NCBI RefSeq assembly: GCF_964199755.1
Contig: NC_133907.1
Coordinates: 5,461,001 to 5,525,000 of the forward strand
Length of the DNA: 64,000 bases
Direction of reading: 5' to 3'
Origin: Larus michahellis
Lineage: Eukaryota > Chordata > Aves > Charadriiformes > Laridae
Below, one piece after another: positions 34,985 to 62,257 of this stretch. Under the pieces are notes generated by a model. That model was not told the DNA's origin, ran no database searches, and was given only the letters and a program-made list of their open reading frames with translations. Position 1 is the first letter of the stretch; every line of letters begins with the position of its first letter. Made by a program: the position numbers and the translations under genes.

Positions 34985-35736
34985 TAAATAAGTGGGTCAG
35001 GGCAATCCCAAGCACAAATCCAGGCTGGGCAGAGAATGGATTGAGAGCGGCCCTGAGGAGAAGCACTTCAGGGTGTTGGTTGATGAGAAGCTCAACATGA
35101 GACATCTGTGTGTGCTCAGAGCCCAGAAAGCCAACTGCACCCTGGGCTGCATCCCCAGCAGCGTGGCCAGCAGGGTGAGGGGGGATTCTGCCCCTCTGCT
35201 CTGAGGAGACCCCCCTGCAGTGCTGCTTCCAGCTCTGAGGCCACCAACAGCAGAAGGACATGGACCTGTTGGAGTGAGTCCAGAGGAGGCCACAAAGGTG
35301 CTCTGAAGGCTGGAGCCCCTCTGCTGTGAGGACAGGCTGAGAGAGTCGGGGGTGTTCAGCCTGGAGAAGAGAAGACTTCAGGGAGACCTTAGAGCCCCTT
35401 CCAGTCCCTAAAGGGGCTCCAGGAGAGATGGGGAGGGACTCTGGATCAGGGAGGGGAGCCATAGGATGAGGGGTAATGGTTTTAAACTGGAAGAGGGGTG
35501 ACTTAGATGAGATATTAGGAAGAAAGGAAGAAATTCTTTGCTGTGAGGGTGGTGAGCCCCTGGCCCAGGTTGCCCAGAGAAGCTGTGGCTGCCCCTTCCC
35601 TGGAGGGGTTCAAGGCCAGGTTGGACGGGGCTTGGAGCAACCTGGGCTGGTGGGGGGTGTCCCTGCCCAGGGCAGGGGGTTGGAACGAGATGGTCTTCAA
35701 GGTCCCTTCCAACCCAAACCATTCCATGATTCTGTG
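34985..35736 (+). mobile_element. CR1 LINE fragment, 3' end, forward orientation
   Basis: About 750 bp of the CR1 3' region. It contains GAGAAGCTCAACATGAGA, CAGCCTGGAGAAGAGAAG, CTGGCCCAGGTTGCCCAGAG and GGTCCCTTCCAACCCAAACC, and ends in ATTCCATGATTCTGTG. The 5' part derives from the end of the CR1 reverse-transcriptase ORF but is broken by stops and frameshifts. It fills nearly all of the KIF3B-ASXL1 spacer and ends about 50 bp from the ASXL1 CpG island. Confidence 0.92.
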
Positions 35737-36244
35737 TAATCCCACCGACCTCTACCCGTGGCAGTTCGGGAAAGTAACCTCAGGGCCCTGAACCCGAAGA
35801 GCCGCGGCGGGGGCCGACATCTTCCCTCCTCCCGATCCTCGCAGCTGTCGGCCGCGTGCCCTCCCCCCCCGGTTTGCCGGGGCCAAAGATGCCGGTCACA
35901 GAGCCACCTCCCAGCCCCGACGTTACCGCTTCCCGCCGGCGGCCGTGAGGCGCTGTGGAAAACAGCGGCCTCTCCCGTCATGCCGCGCGGCGCGGGCGGG
36001 GCCCGCCGGGAGCTGTAGTCCGGCGGGGGCGTGTGTGCGGTGCGGGGACTACAACTCCCGGCAGCCCTTGCGGTTTGTTTTCCTTCAAACCAGGCCCAAG
36101 CCCCGCCGCGCGCGCCTCCCGCCGCCCGGCCCCGCCCCTCCGTTCGCGGTCCCGTTGTGTCCCGCCGCGGCCACCGTCGCTGAGCTCCGCCCCCTTCCCC
36201 CCCACCACCCTCCCTTTGCTCCCCAGCCCTTTGACCCCGTTGTT

Positions 36245-36304
36245 ATGTCGGGCCCGAACCGCCGCCGCCGTCGCCGCCGCCTCCCCCTCCTCCTCCTCCC
36301 GTAG
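36245..36304 (+). other. Upstream ORF in ASXL1 5' UTR, 19 codons, polyarginine
   Basis: ATG at 36245 opens a frame encoding M-S-G-P-N, seven Arg, then LPLLLLP, and stops at TAG (36302-36304), 178 nt before the ASXL1 start. Whether it is transcribed depends on the unknown start site. Confidence 0.45.
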
Positions 36305-36453
36305 CGCAGCGCCCGGAGCCGCCCCCGCCCCGCGCGCGCCCCGCCCGCCCCCGCCCCGCGCGCCTCACCGCCCGCCCGCGCGCGCCCGCCCCGCCCTCGC
36401 CCGCCCGCCCGCCCGCCCGCGCGCCTAACGGTCCGCGCCCGCCGCGCCCCGCG

Positions 36454-36482
36454 GGAGGAGGAGGAGGAGGAGGAGGAGGAGG
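36454..36482 (+). repeat. (GGA)n microsatellite abutting the ASXL1 start codon
   Basis: About nine to ten GGA units end directly at the ASXL1 ATG (36483), so length changes would alter the bases just before the start. Confidence 0.9.
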
Positions 36483-52645
<16,163 letters not shown>

Positions 52646-54680
52646 TAAATTATGGCCATGGGACAAATTGTATATTCAGTGTGTGTATTTTGATAACGAC
52701 TGATCCTAAAACCTGTACACAAAATACTATTCTGTTTATAGTAGAAGTGCTATTACATTTTGTTTTGGTGAGGAAAGTTGACTTGCCTTCCCACTAAAAA
52801 TCTACAGTGCAAAACCCTTTCTTGCTCACGGTTACACTCCAATCTCGGTGGGCTGCGTCCCGCCAGAGCGATCCTTCTGCTTAGTGCTATTGTGGAAATA
52901 CTGGTTGTGCTCTGGTACACGTCCTGAGGCTAACACCTGAGCGAGAGGCAGTTTGCTGTGGCAATCCGTGGACCCTCTGTCGAGGAAATCTTTACATCCA
53001 AAGGAACTGGAACAGGGTGTTTTCTATTTCAGGGCTGCGCTAGGTGAGGCCCTACAGTCTTCCACTCTCCCCTTCTGCCATCTCCATTCTCGGTTTGTGC
53101 GGGAAGTACCGCTGTACAGTTACGTCTCAGCAAAGAGCTGCTCCACAGCGACGGTTCTGTACGGTCTTTGGATGCTACAGCAGAACGTGGTGCCCGGTAA
53201 AGCACTCCGCAGGTGGCTGTAGAGCCGGATCCAGCTAACCCTATGCTGGATGGAGCCAACTCGGAGGATGCAAGAAGAAGAAGAGGAAAAAAAAAAAAAC
53301 CAAACAACAAAAAACGTGGCAGGTGCCAACCGAATGCCTTCTGCTGGTCTGCAGGACGATGTGTGGCCTGGGAAACTGTGTGCCTGGCTGAACTCTTGGA
53401 CCAGCAGATGTGACTGCCTCTTGTGGCTGCCCTGCCACCACCTAGTGTGAAACGTCGGAGGCTCTTAGAAGCTCGTGTGTGTGGCCAGCGGTCTCTGCAT
53501 TGCAGCCCTGCAACGGGGACATTGACACGGCAGCATCTGACCACTTGCAAGCGTCTAGCTGTGCATCTGTGTGACGATCATCTAACACTTAAAGCAGTGG
53601 TTTTTTGCCTTTTTTTTTTTAAATTTTCATTCTTGGATGTATAAAGTGAATTATTTGGCTCCTGTAAGTATCCTCTATGCATCTGTTTGATCATGTATTT
53701 ATATGTTGTACACAGTACTGGCCAACTCTGTAAATGGATGTAATGTACATAGAACATAAAGGGTTCTTTTTTTTTTTGTTCTTTTTTTTTTTTTTTCCCC
53801 TTGGATTTTCAGGCTCTACAGCAGTATTGCATTAAAGTGGTGTTAGTTATTAATCTGCGTCTGGAGTCAGAGCCACTGTATTCTGTCTTGCCTGACATGA
53901 GGCTCAACACGCAGAGGTGTCTCTCGGTTCTGCCCGGGCCTTGTGGGCGGATGGGGGGGTGCGGGCTCCAGGCTGACCCCCCCGGGCTCCGAGTCGGGTG
54001 TTCTTGGCTGGTCACTCCTCTGAGCCATTTGCCGGTTGTTGCTGTAACTGCTCTCCTAGAGCGTGGCTGTAGCTGCGTTGCAAGAAGGTGAACACCCTTG
54101 TGCATCCATAGATCGAGAGGAAAAACGTGACCTTCTTCCCCTTTGCAGCAATTGATTATCAAGAGTGAATTGCTTCCATGGGGGGAGAAGTCAGCTATTT
54201 TTTATTTAAGCAGCAGTAGCAAGAATTGTAGGGGGTTTATTTTTATTTTTTCTTCTTGTCCCTTCTCTAGCTCTATCCTACCTCCCTTCACCATGCACTT
54301 TTTTTTTTTTTTTTTTGTGTTAACCGTACAAGTCCCTGTTTGAGACAACACAACCCCGAGGGATGCAACACGTTTAGTCTCTGCAATGGTTTATCCTTAA
54401 GGCGTCGGACAGCCTGGGGGTGGGGGGAGGAGGGAGGGAGGCCGAAGCACCCTGGGGTGGACAGAACTACAGGTTTGGTGAGGACGGAGCGGAGGTGTGA
54501 AACCTGCTTACCAAAGATGGGGAGCGGAGCTGGGGTGGGGGGGTCTGGCTCTGCCCCCTCTGGGGCCACTGTAGTGTACAGATTGAACTGGTCTGGTTTG
54601 CAGAGCCCTCCGCGGGGGGGCCTGCTCATGTATGTCCCTTGTGGTATTGGAAAAATAAACACTCTGTAAACCCTGCATTT
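52646..54680 (+). other. ASXL1: ASXL1 3' untranslated region
   Basis: About 2.0 kb from the stop to just past AATAAA at 54654-54659. It includes several T-runs (53768-53801, 54299-54317) and one exact Pumilio response element TGTACATA at 53744-53751. No coding sequence is seen. Confidence 0.75.
54654..54659 (+). terminator. ASXL1: ASXL1 polyadenylation signal
   Basis: AATAAA is followed by TGTGGTTTCAATCCTCTTTTT, a GT/T-rich downstream element. The 3' UTR length fits that of human ASXL1. Confidence 0.7.
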
Positions 54681-54689
54681 GTGGTTTCA

Positions 54690-57110
54690 ATCCTCTTTTT
54701 CTGAAATTATCCTCTGCGCTCTCCCGGGCGATACTGCTTTTCCTTTCCTCTTTTTTTTTAACCGGGAGCATTCCAGAGCTCTGCTCAGATGATTAATAAG
54801 GTGGGGGGGGCTGCATTGCTCTCTCTGCTTCATTAAATCGTTTTTTATGCACTTGCAGATAACCGAAGACAGTGTCCCTGCTGCGGACACTGTGTGGCTC
54901 TTGGGAAATAGGTACCCCGGGGGCTCCAAGAGCAGCAGCGTGGCTGTGGGATGCTGTGGGAGTCCGTCCCGTGTCATCCCCCCCCACCAGTAAAGGGGGG
55001 AGGTTCCTGCCCTACTGGGGTAACACCTATGGGCAGCAGCACCGGGACTGGCCCAAGTGTCACCAGGCAGGTCTTGCTGCTGCTGCTACGTGGCTTTTAT
55101 GTTTCTGTCTTACTCAATTGTTGAATAATTGGATCTGGAAATGTTTTCTAAAGAGTGTAACAATTACACTGTTTTTTTGAAACTACCTGTAAACTTCATA
55201 TATTGATATGGCCTTTCTCTCTCGTTTCTAGGTAGTAAGCATTTTTTAGAAGAATAACATGAATTATTATGTTCCGTGTCTCAGCTCTGGTCTCATCGCG
55301 TGGATCTTCTGGAAGGCAGATGGTGATCTCCGAAGTCGGGCTGTGGGAGTGTTCCCCTCCGTGTGGTGATATAATATCTAACTTCTTTACGTTCCGCAGT
55401 GCTCCAGTGTGGCACACAGCGGCGATGCTGCCCCGTTCCCCCAGTCCCTCCACGTCACCGGTGCTGGGGGTTGGTGGCACAAGCGCAGCGGCAGCGAAGC
55501 CCAACTTCTGGCTTTAAAAATCGTGGTGAGGAGGGGCAAAGCTGGGCTCTGCTGCGTTTGAGTGCAAAGGGAAGCTCTTCCCGAGCCTGGGAGAATGTTT
55601 ATGGTTTAAACTTTGTGTCGCACAGGAGCTGTGGCCAGGGCAGTGGCCGCTCCGGCTTTTTGGGGAGAAAAAAAGGCTTTTGTGGTTTTTGGAAGTTCAT
55701 TGATGTCCTCCTGACTCTGGCAGACTTGGTCTGCAAACACAGGTGTGGTTAAAGATATCCAGATAATCTAAATATGCTAAGAATAAGTAATGCAGAAAAT
55801 AAGCAGAGTTGTTACCTAGGTAAGCTTTAAAACCGCTAAATAACTGACATCAATTTTCTGTTTTATTGGCGTGGTGCGTGATGATGGCAGGAGTTACCTC
55901 TCGCACGGAGGAGCTCGGAGGTTTCAAGAGTAAAATCCTATTAACGTCACAATTTCTCACAGAGCAAATATAATTTTTTTTTTTTTTCAGTGATATTTAT
56001 CTGATAAATAATAGATTTTCTCTCTCACAGACCATCTGCTGTTTGGGTCCGGCTCCGCGGTGCTCGGCAGCGTCCTGGCTGCGGGCGGAGGGGACCTTCC
56101 GAGTCAGCCAAGCCTCCTGCGACCGTGGAGCTGCGGAAGCGAGAGCAGGTATGTCCAAAGGCTCTGAAAACGACTCCGCACGCGCGCTGCTGATCCCCGC
56201 CGTTTGCGGCCGTCTCCCTTGCTCCGTTTGAAATTTGGGAGCAAACCTTATCCAGAGGCTTCGTGTTATTAAACGGGTGTCAAGGAAAGGCGGGAGATGC
56301 TTTTTGTGTGTACTGCAAAAACCACGTGCTACCTCCGTGTGCGCAGAGGAGTGTGTACGCACATAATTTAACTAATTATTATGGAAGGTCCGTTTGGGAT
56401 GTGCTGTCCCGGGGTGACTATTTCCAAGCACAAACGTTCCGGTGGGTCCTTTTGGCCGTGGCTGAAGGCTGCAGCAGCAAACCCGGGGAAGGTCCTGCCC
56501 ACGCCGCGTCGCAGGCACCCCCCGTGCGGATCGAAAGGCAAAGTTTCCACCAAAGCTGCGAACTGACTCCTCTTTCCTGGGTCCTCCTGACTGATGCAAA
56601 GGAGGAGATTTGATCTACACAGTGCTTTGAGATAAACGTTTTATGGAGGCAAAGATTTATTATACTTAGTGAATAAAGCTGATAATGAAAACTCAGTATT
56701 TTCCATGAGGAGAGGGAGAACTTTCCACAAACTTCAATGAAAACGCCATTATTATTATTTTTTTTCCACAAAAAACAGACACTTCACAAAATTAATTTCG
56801 TCAAAATATAAGTTAAGCATAAAATTTGTGACTAGCCCCACACGTGAGTGCTAACGCTGCTCTCTACGGTACCCGCGGCTGTCTGTTAAGGAATGGAAAG
56901 CACAGCTTACGTCAAAATTATGGAAAGATAAAGATGATTTTTTTTTTTCCTTTTAACGCCTCAATTTAGATCCTGCTTTGGCGACCCACGGCACTGACCT
57001 CTCGCACAGCGCGTAGGCTGGGGCTGGGGAGCGAACGTGGGCCGGCGACGGGGCGAGGGGCAGCGGCCGGTGCCGGCAGCACCCCAGCGGTGCCCGACAG
57101 TGGAGGAAAA
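54690..57110. other. ASXL1-NOL4L intergenic spacer
   Basis: About 2.4 kb between two convergent genes. Open frames are short and match nothing known to me. A small GC-rich patch (57005-57105) lies just beyond the inferred NOL4L polyadenylation site. No CR1 copy is seen. Confidence 0.55.
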
Positions 57111-57131
57111 AGCCCTTTTTGTTATACAGTG

Positions 57132-57137
57132 TTTATT
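57132..57137 (-). terminator. NOL4L: NOL4L polyadenylation signal (distal candidate)
   Basis: The minus strand reads AATAAACACTGTATAACAAA, with a U-rich stretch upstream. It is the last good hexamer before the intergenic spacer. Confidence 0.5.
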
Positions 57138-58710
57138 AAGTAGATTCAGTCTTATATATGATATACAGATTCAAAAGAAGAAAAAAAAAAAAAAAGAAAA
57201 AAAAAAAAAGGATTCCACATACTTATGAAATCAGTGCATTTAGCAAGTAATACCATGGAGAGAACAGCTCGATTAACAGCTCATTGGTCTTTGTTAAGTG
57301 AGGGGAACAGGGAGTTGGCCTGTGCTAATCATTCCACAAACAGAACAGAATTAAGTTGCATCACATATATAATAGACACACATTCTAAGAATTAAAATAT
57401 TAAGCCACATTTACTGGAAAAATCCACAGTATATAACACAAATAACTCTTATCAAGCTCGTTGAGGAGGAAGTGCTCATCTGCTTAAGAGCCACATTAAG
57501 TTGCATAGGTGCCTATCTGCAAAAATATCATTTCAAAATGAATCAATTGATTAAGCAATAAAGTGTCACCTTAAAAGCTGGATTAAGTGCCATAAGCTTT
57601 CTGTCTGAGCCCTGAGGAAAGAGGGGACTTTCCAAAGAGCTCTCTTCCTCCGCTTCGTTTCGGAGCGCCCCCCCCTCGCCCCCCAGCCCCCCGCCTCCCG
57701 GGGGAAGGCGCTCCCACCCTCTCCATCTGAAATCAGCGGCCAGCTCGGGCGATTCCACCAGGTTCGTTAAAGGATGTTTCCAATTATGCTCAACGAGTGG
57801 TTCCCCCCTACCACCACGCTTCCCACCCCTCCCCGGCTTCCTCGCAAGCCCCCTTGGCTCGAGTCTTCTGCCTTGTTTGAACCCTACGCTGAGCTGGGCG
57901 GCCTTCACCCCTCCCCGCCTCAGGTGAGAGGAGGAGGAGGACGGTGAAACAGCAGCGCTGGTGCCCGTTGAGTTCTGGCGCTTCAGTTAACCGAGCATCC
58001 TCTCAGCTCTGCTTTTGAATTGCAGCCAATCCGTAAATCAACTACTGGGGAAAAAAAAATAAAATACAATAGCTTGTGCAAAACCCAAAATTGCTTAAAG
58101 GGCGTTTCAATTTCTGGGGTGGGGGGGGGGGGGGTGTCTTCCTTAGGGTTAGGTGCGTGTGGCAGTGGGTGAGTGAAGCTGTGGCTTGGTTAAGCAGACG
58201 AACTGGGTGAGGTGCATCTTCCTCTTCAACAGCAGGTCTCGCAGAACACACAGGGGCCGGGAGTTCTGTACATGTAAACAGTACACTTTCACTGAGTCCA
58301 AAATTAGGAGCAAAAAATACAAAGGTTCACATTGGTCTTAGGTAGATACAGGCGAAAAACTGAGCCGTACAGCTCCGAAACAACCAAACAAAAGTTTCTA
58401 AAGCACCACTAAATTATATAAAAATCAGACCATGGACGGATTGTAGTTGGTATTCTGGTGAAATACTATGCTACCTTGTAAAAAGTTTTACAAAAAATTA
58501 CAAATCAAAAGTATATTAACCCTCTGAGTTCAAAGCAGCATTTTTTTTTTTTTTTTCATGAACTGGTACTAAATCCGACGGCCACTTGTGGGAGGGAAGT
58601 GGCCCTTTGGATCGGGGAGGTACAAGTTACGTCTGCTCGCAATCCCGGGAACGCTCTCCCATGTAGAAACACTGTCATGGGAACCGCACATCCAGGGCAG
58701 GATGGTTGTG

Positions 58711-58750
58711 TTTAAAATAAAATTAAATTAAATTAAAAACAAAACAAAAC
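58711..58750. repeat. (AAATT)n / (AAAAC)n simple repeat
   Basis: Short pentamer repeats AAATTAAATT followed by AAAACAAAAC, inside the presumed NOL4L 3' UTR. Confidence 0.8.
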
Positions 58751-59072
58751 ACAATCTATTTTTCTCGACCAGTGATTAGCTTTTCTTAAACAAAACCAAG
58801 AACATCCAGACCGTTTGCTAACCCAGCATTCTCCTTCCACCTCTCAGAATAGCTGGAGAGCCGGTGTATTCTGCTCCTGCTCATTCCTTCGCGTTGAGAA
58901 CCCGGACTAGCGATTCCTGACCCCGTCCTGCCTAGTGAGAGCGCAGGAATGTGGCTGTGAAACAGTCCCGGAGCACAGAAGAGCCGCGACTGAGCACGGA
59001 TCAGCTGAAGAGCGCTGAGATGTCGGTGGAGCTCGCTCCAAAGAAACTATAAAGCCGCGGCTCACCAAAATT

Positions 59073-59109
<37 letters not shown>

Positions 59110-62057
59110 AAGGAAAGAAAAAGATCCCTGACAGAAATTCATAGTCAATCCCGTTTGTTTCATAACTCGTCACAGCTGTGGCTGTCACCGGGGCTTTGGG
59201 AATCTGAGTCTGTACCATTCAGCTGCAAGTTACGAACATCAGTCGTTCGGCCGGGGTAGACCGTTGGAAACCTTCCTACGCAGCCGTGAGCCTCATCTGT
59301 CTGCTACAGCAGTTTAACAAAGCGTAAGAGCTACTCAACTTCAACACATGCTAAGACAAGTTCAAAGGTGATCTGGTAACGACAGCTAAAAACTTGGATA
59401 AATAAAACTTTAAACAAAGTGTCGCTGATGGTGATCTGTCCATAAGCCCCTGGGTAAACTCTTTTTTTTTTTTTTTTTTTTTTCAGTAAACTGGATGGCA
59501 AACTTATGGCTAAATGTTCTCGATGGCCTCTGACGGGGACGGAGGCACCGACTCGGGTGGGATAGCGCAGAGAGAGAGAATTCCGGGACAGCGATTGTCT
59601 CTGCCTCTCCTTCCTTAACGTTAAGACTTTCACGAATGGCTGTGGTTACATATCTTTTTTTTTTTTTTTTTTTTTTTTGTTTTGTCAAAGGTTTGTTACT
59701 TCATGGTATTCACACAAAAATAAATATTTACATAAATTCCAAGTATGGGAGGATGCAGTGGACAAACCAAGCAGGCTTGTGAAGTGCTGGGGAAAGCGTG
59801 AGGCTGAACCCTGGCTCGGGGCTGGGGGGGAGGCTGATGTCCTGGGCTGGCCCCCACCCGCTCTCCTGCCCGCTGTGGGCAGGGAGGGGGACGGGGGGCT
59901 CAGCCCGGGCACGGCTCGGGATGGCCACGGTGCTCCCGGCTCTGGCATCGGCTCAGGTCTAACGAGGCACCACCTCATCTCTGCACGGACACCCTGGCTG
60001 CGCCCCACGGCCAGGAGTTAGGTCCCTTTTCTCCAAATGCTGCGGAAAGTTTAAGGTTTGGGGAAAACAGTCAACGCAACGGTTAATCCCTTCTGCTGGC
60101 GGGGCCAGGAGAGCCCATCCTCAGGAGCCGGCGGCTTTTTTTCCATACTAAGACTAAGAGCAGGGTAGAGGTTTCGCTTCTCTTCCAGTGTGTGGGGAGG
60201 ATAATTGGGTAGAAAGGCTACTGAGTATAAACTGCCCGGGTCCGCTCCTGGCTGGGACCAGCCGCTGCCACCGAGCTCGAGCCCACGCCAGCGGCATCAG
60301 CCCCCCCGGGTGCAGCAGCCTCCCTCCGCCGGCTCAGAGTGGCCGAAAAAGAAGTTAAAAAAAAAGAAAAAAAAAAAAAAGCTGGCTCCATAGAGAGAAA
60401 GTATCTACCTTTAAAAAGGAGCGTACAGGGGTTTACGTTTATCCAATCTACATCTTGTGGTGAGGATTCCTGCCCGGGCCGGGGGGAGCTGCACCGGCGC
60501 TGGGGGGGGGATGAGGAGGAGCCGGGATCCCCGGCAGCCGTCTCTGCTGCTCTACGTGGCTCCGGAGCACGGTCCATTGCTTGGCTCGGCTCAGCACCGC
60601 CGTGCCCGAGCGAAGTCCCTGGGTTTAGCAGCACTGGTAGTAGGTATTGCACTGAGCAAAACGAAGTGCATTATTGGGGGAGGTGAGGGGGGGGGGGGGC
60701 AGTAACGGGGCAGAATGGTCATCGGACTACGGTTTTTCCACACTTTGGGAATTGTGGGCTTTTTCCAGGACTGTGAGCAGGGAGGGGGGGAGGATCCTGG
60801 GCCCTGGAGAGGATTTTGTCAGTTCTGCTGCTGAATGTCGCCCGTCTCTGTCGTCTGCAGAGGCGCGAGCGGCTTGCCACGCTGAGCTCGCTTTTCGGGC
60901 AGAGACTCGGCATTAGCCTTTTTGACACCCATGCGGTTCCTGAACGGTTTATTCTCCTGGTGCTACCCCAGGGCTGGTTTCACAGGGACCGGTGAACAAC
61001 CAGCCGGGCGCAGCGGGGTGGGGGCGAGCTGCCGCCCAGCAGCAGGACCCCGGCGGATCCGCTGGACCTGCCGCATTGGGTCCAGCCTCCTCGGCGCGAT
61101 CCACGCGTCTGCGACACTCACCGTCCCCCAGGCCCAGCTCGGCCAGTCCTGGAAGAAGCCCACAATGGAGTGTGAGGTAGAGTACGGATGGTGACCGCAA
61201 GACAGTGTTTCTCAGGTACTTCCTTCCTTCCTTCTTTCTCTTATCTGCAATGACTTAAATGAGTGCGAGACGTCCTTCTAGGCGGAGGTCTGCTGAGCTT
61301 GCCGAGTCTCTCGGGAGATTTAGACCCCACTGCTGCTACGGGACCGCTTAGAACGAAGGTCTAAGCAGGACGCTTGCTTGCTCCGTCGGTCAGCTGCCAC
61401 CTACGCTTACTGGAGGTTGAGCAGCCTCGAAGTCTAGGGCTGGATGGCAAACTTGCTCCCTGTGGGACAAGGGCTCCCCAGAGAAACAGGCAGAGCTGCC
61501 TGGAAATTAGTAGTGTAGTGATATGGAATGTGTTATTTCACAGGAATAAATTCCTTCTGATCAGACAGACAAAAAAACTGGCAATCTGTACAAACTCAAA
61601 AGAATCCATTTTCAGAAAAATAAATTACTAAGGGGAGAGGAGGGTCCATTTCTCAATAAATATGTGATTCAGCTCACCTAAGACTTGGAAATTATCTGGG
61701 GACGGGAATCTAACATTTGGGTCCACAAAGGTTATTCTAAATACATCTGCAGCCCCAAACCTCCCCAGGCTCCCTTCTGCCCTTGAAAGTCCCACATCCT
61801 TCCAAGCTGCAGGTTTGGCTTCTGGTCGGCCGGACGCACGGGTGTTGGTATGCTTCAAAAACGTGTCCTTGTGCCTGAAGTCCCAGGTGCTTGGAGTGTA
61901 AAAGAAAACAGGTCTTTTGGATTCCACCTTCTAAAACTACATGTACCCGCCGTTTCACGGGAGGACGATGGTGGTCCTGAGCAGGACACCGCTGGGAGCC
62001 TCTTTCTAGCAGGTATAAATTGTCTTCTCGACAGAGGAGCGATGCAGACACGGGGAG

Positions 62058-62257
62058 TCAGTTCTGCTGTAAAATGAGGTTTTCCAGTTCGTCTGCAGAT
62101 CGAAGCAGAAACGCCGCCGACTCTCGGTAGCCAGCGATCAGCTGCCGCACCGCGCTGATCTCCGTGGGGCTGAGCTGGGCAGCCTGCATTCCCCTGCTGG
62201 TGCTGTTGGAGGGGGCCGTGCTGGAGGCCCCACCTTTCATGCTGAGATCGGTCGGAC
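62058..62257 (-). CDS. NOL4L: NOL4L terminal coding exon (C-terminus)
   Basis: The acceptor TTTTTCTCGGCAG precedes 62257 on the minus strand. The exon completes a Gly codon and then encodes 65 residues beginning PTDLSMKGG and ending in the block [20 protein letters not shown] followed by QN and a stop. That C-terminal block, with LSPTEI and AVRQLIAGY before it, is the signature of NOL4 and NOL4L. NOL4L rather than NOL4 is chosen because it is the neighbour of ASXL1 in human, with the same convergent orientation. The function is not established; the family is nuclear. The frame stays open upstream of the splice site, but that part reads as intron with no similarity. Confidence 0.88.

Larger units (their letters stand above)
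57115..62057 (-). other. NOL4L: NOL4L 3' untranslated region
   Basis: On the minus strand the DNA after the NOL4L stop runs about 4.9 kb to a polyadenylation signal (plus-strand TTTATT at 57132-57137), similar to the long 3' UTR of human NOL4L. A nearer AATAAA (plus-strand TTTATT at 60948-60953) could give a shorter form. The region is full of homopolymer runs: plus-strand A runs at 57179-57208 and 59071-59111, T runs at 58541-58558, 59461-59483 and 59657-59678, and a G run at 58118-58132. A composite Pumilio/AU-rich element lies at 59716-59732. No other gene is seen in it. Confidence 0.6.

Noticed and set aside
35108-35745. Several open frames between KIF3B and ASXL1
   Set aside because: They are the CR1 LINE fragment read in different frames; the reverse-transcriptase remnant is broken.
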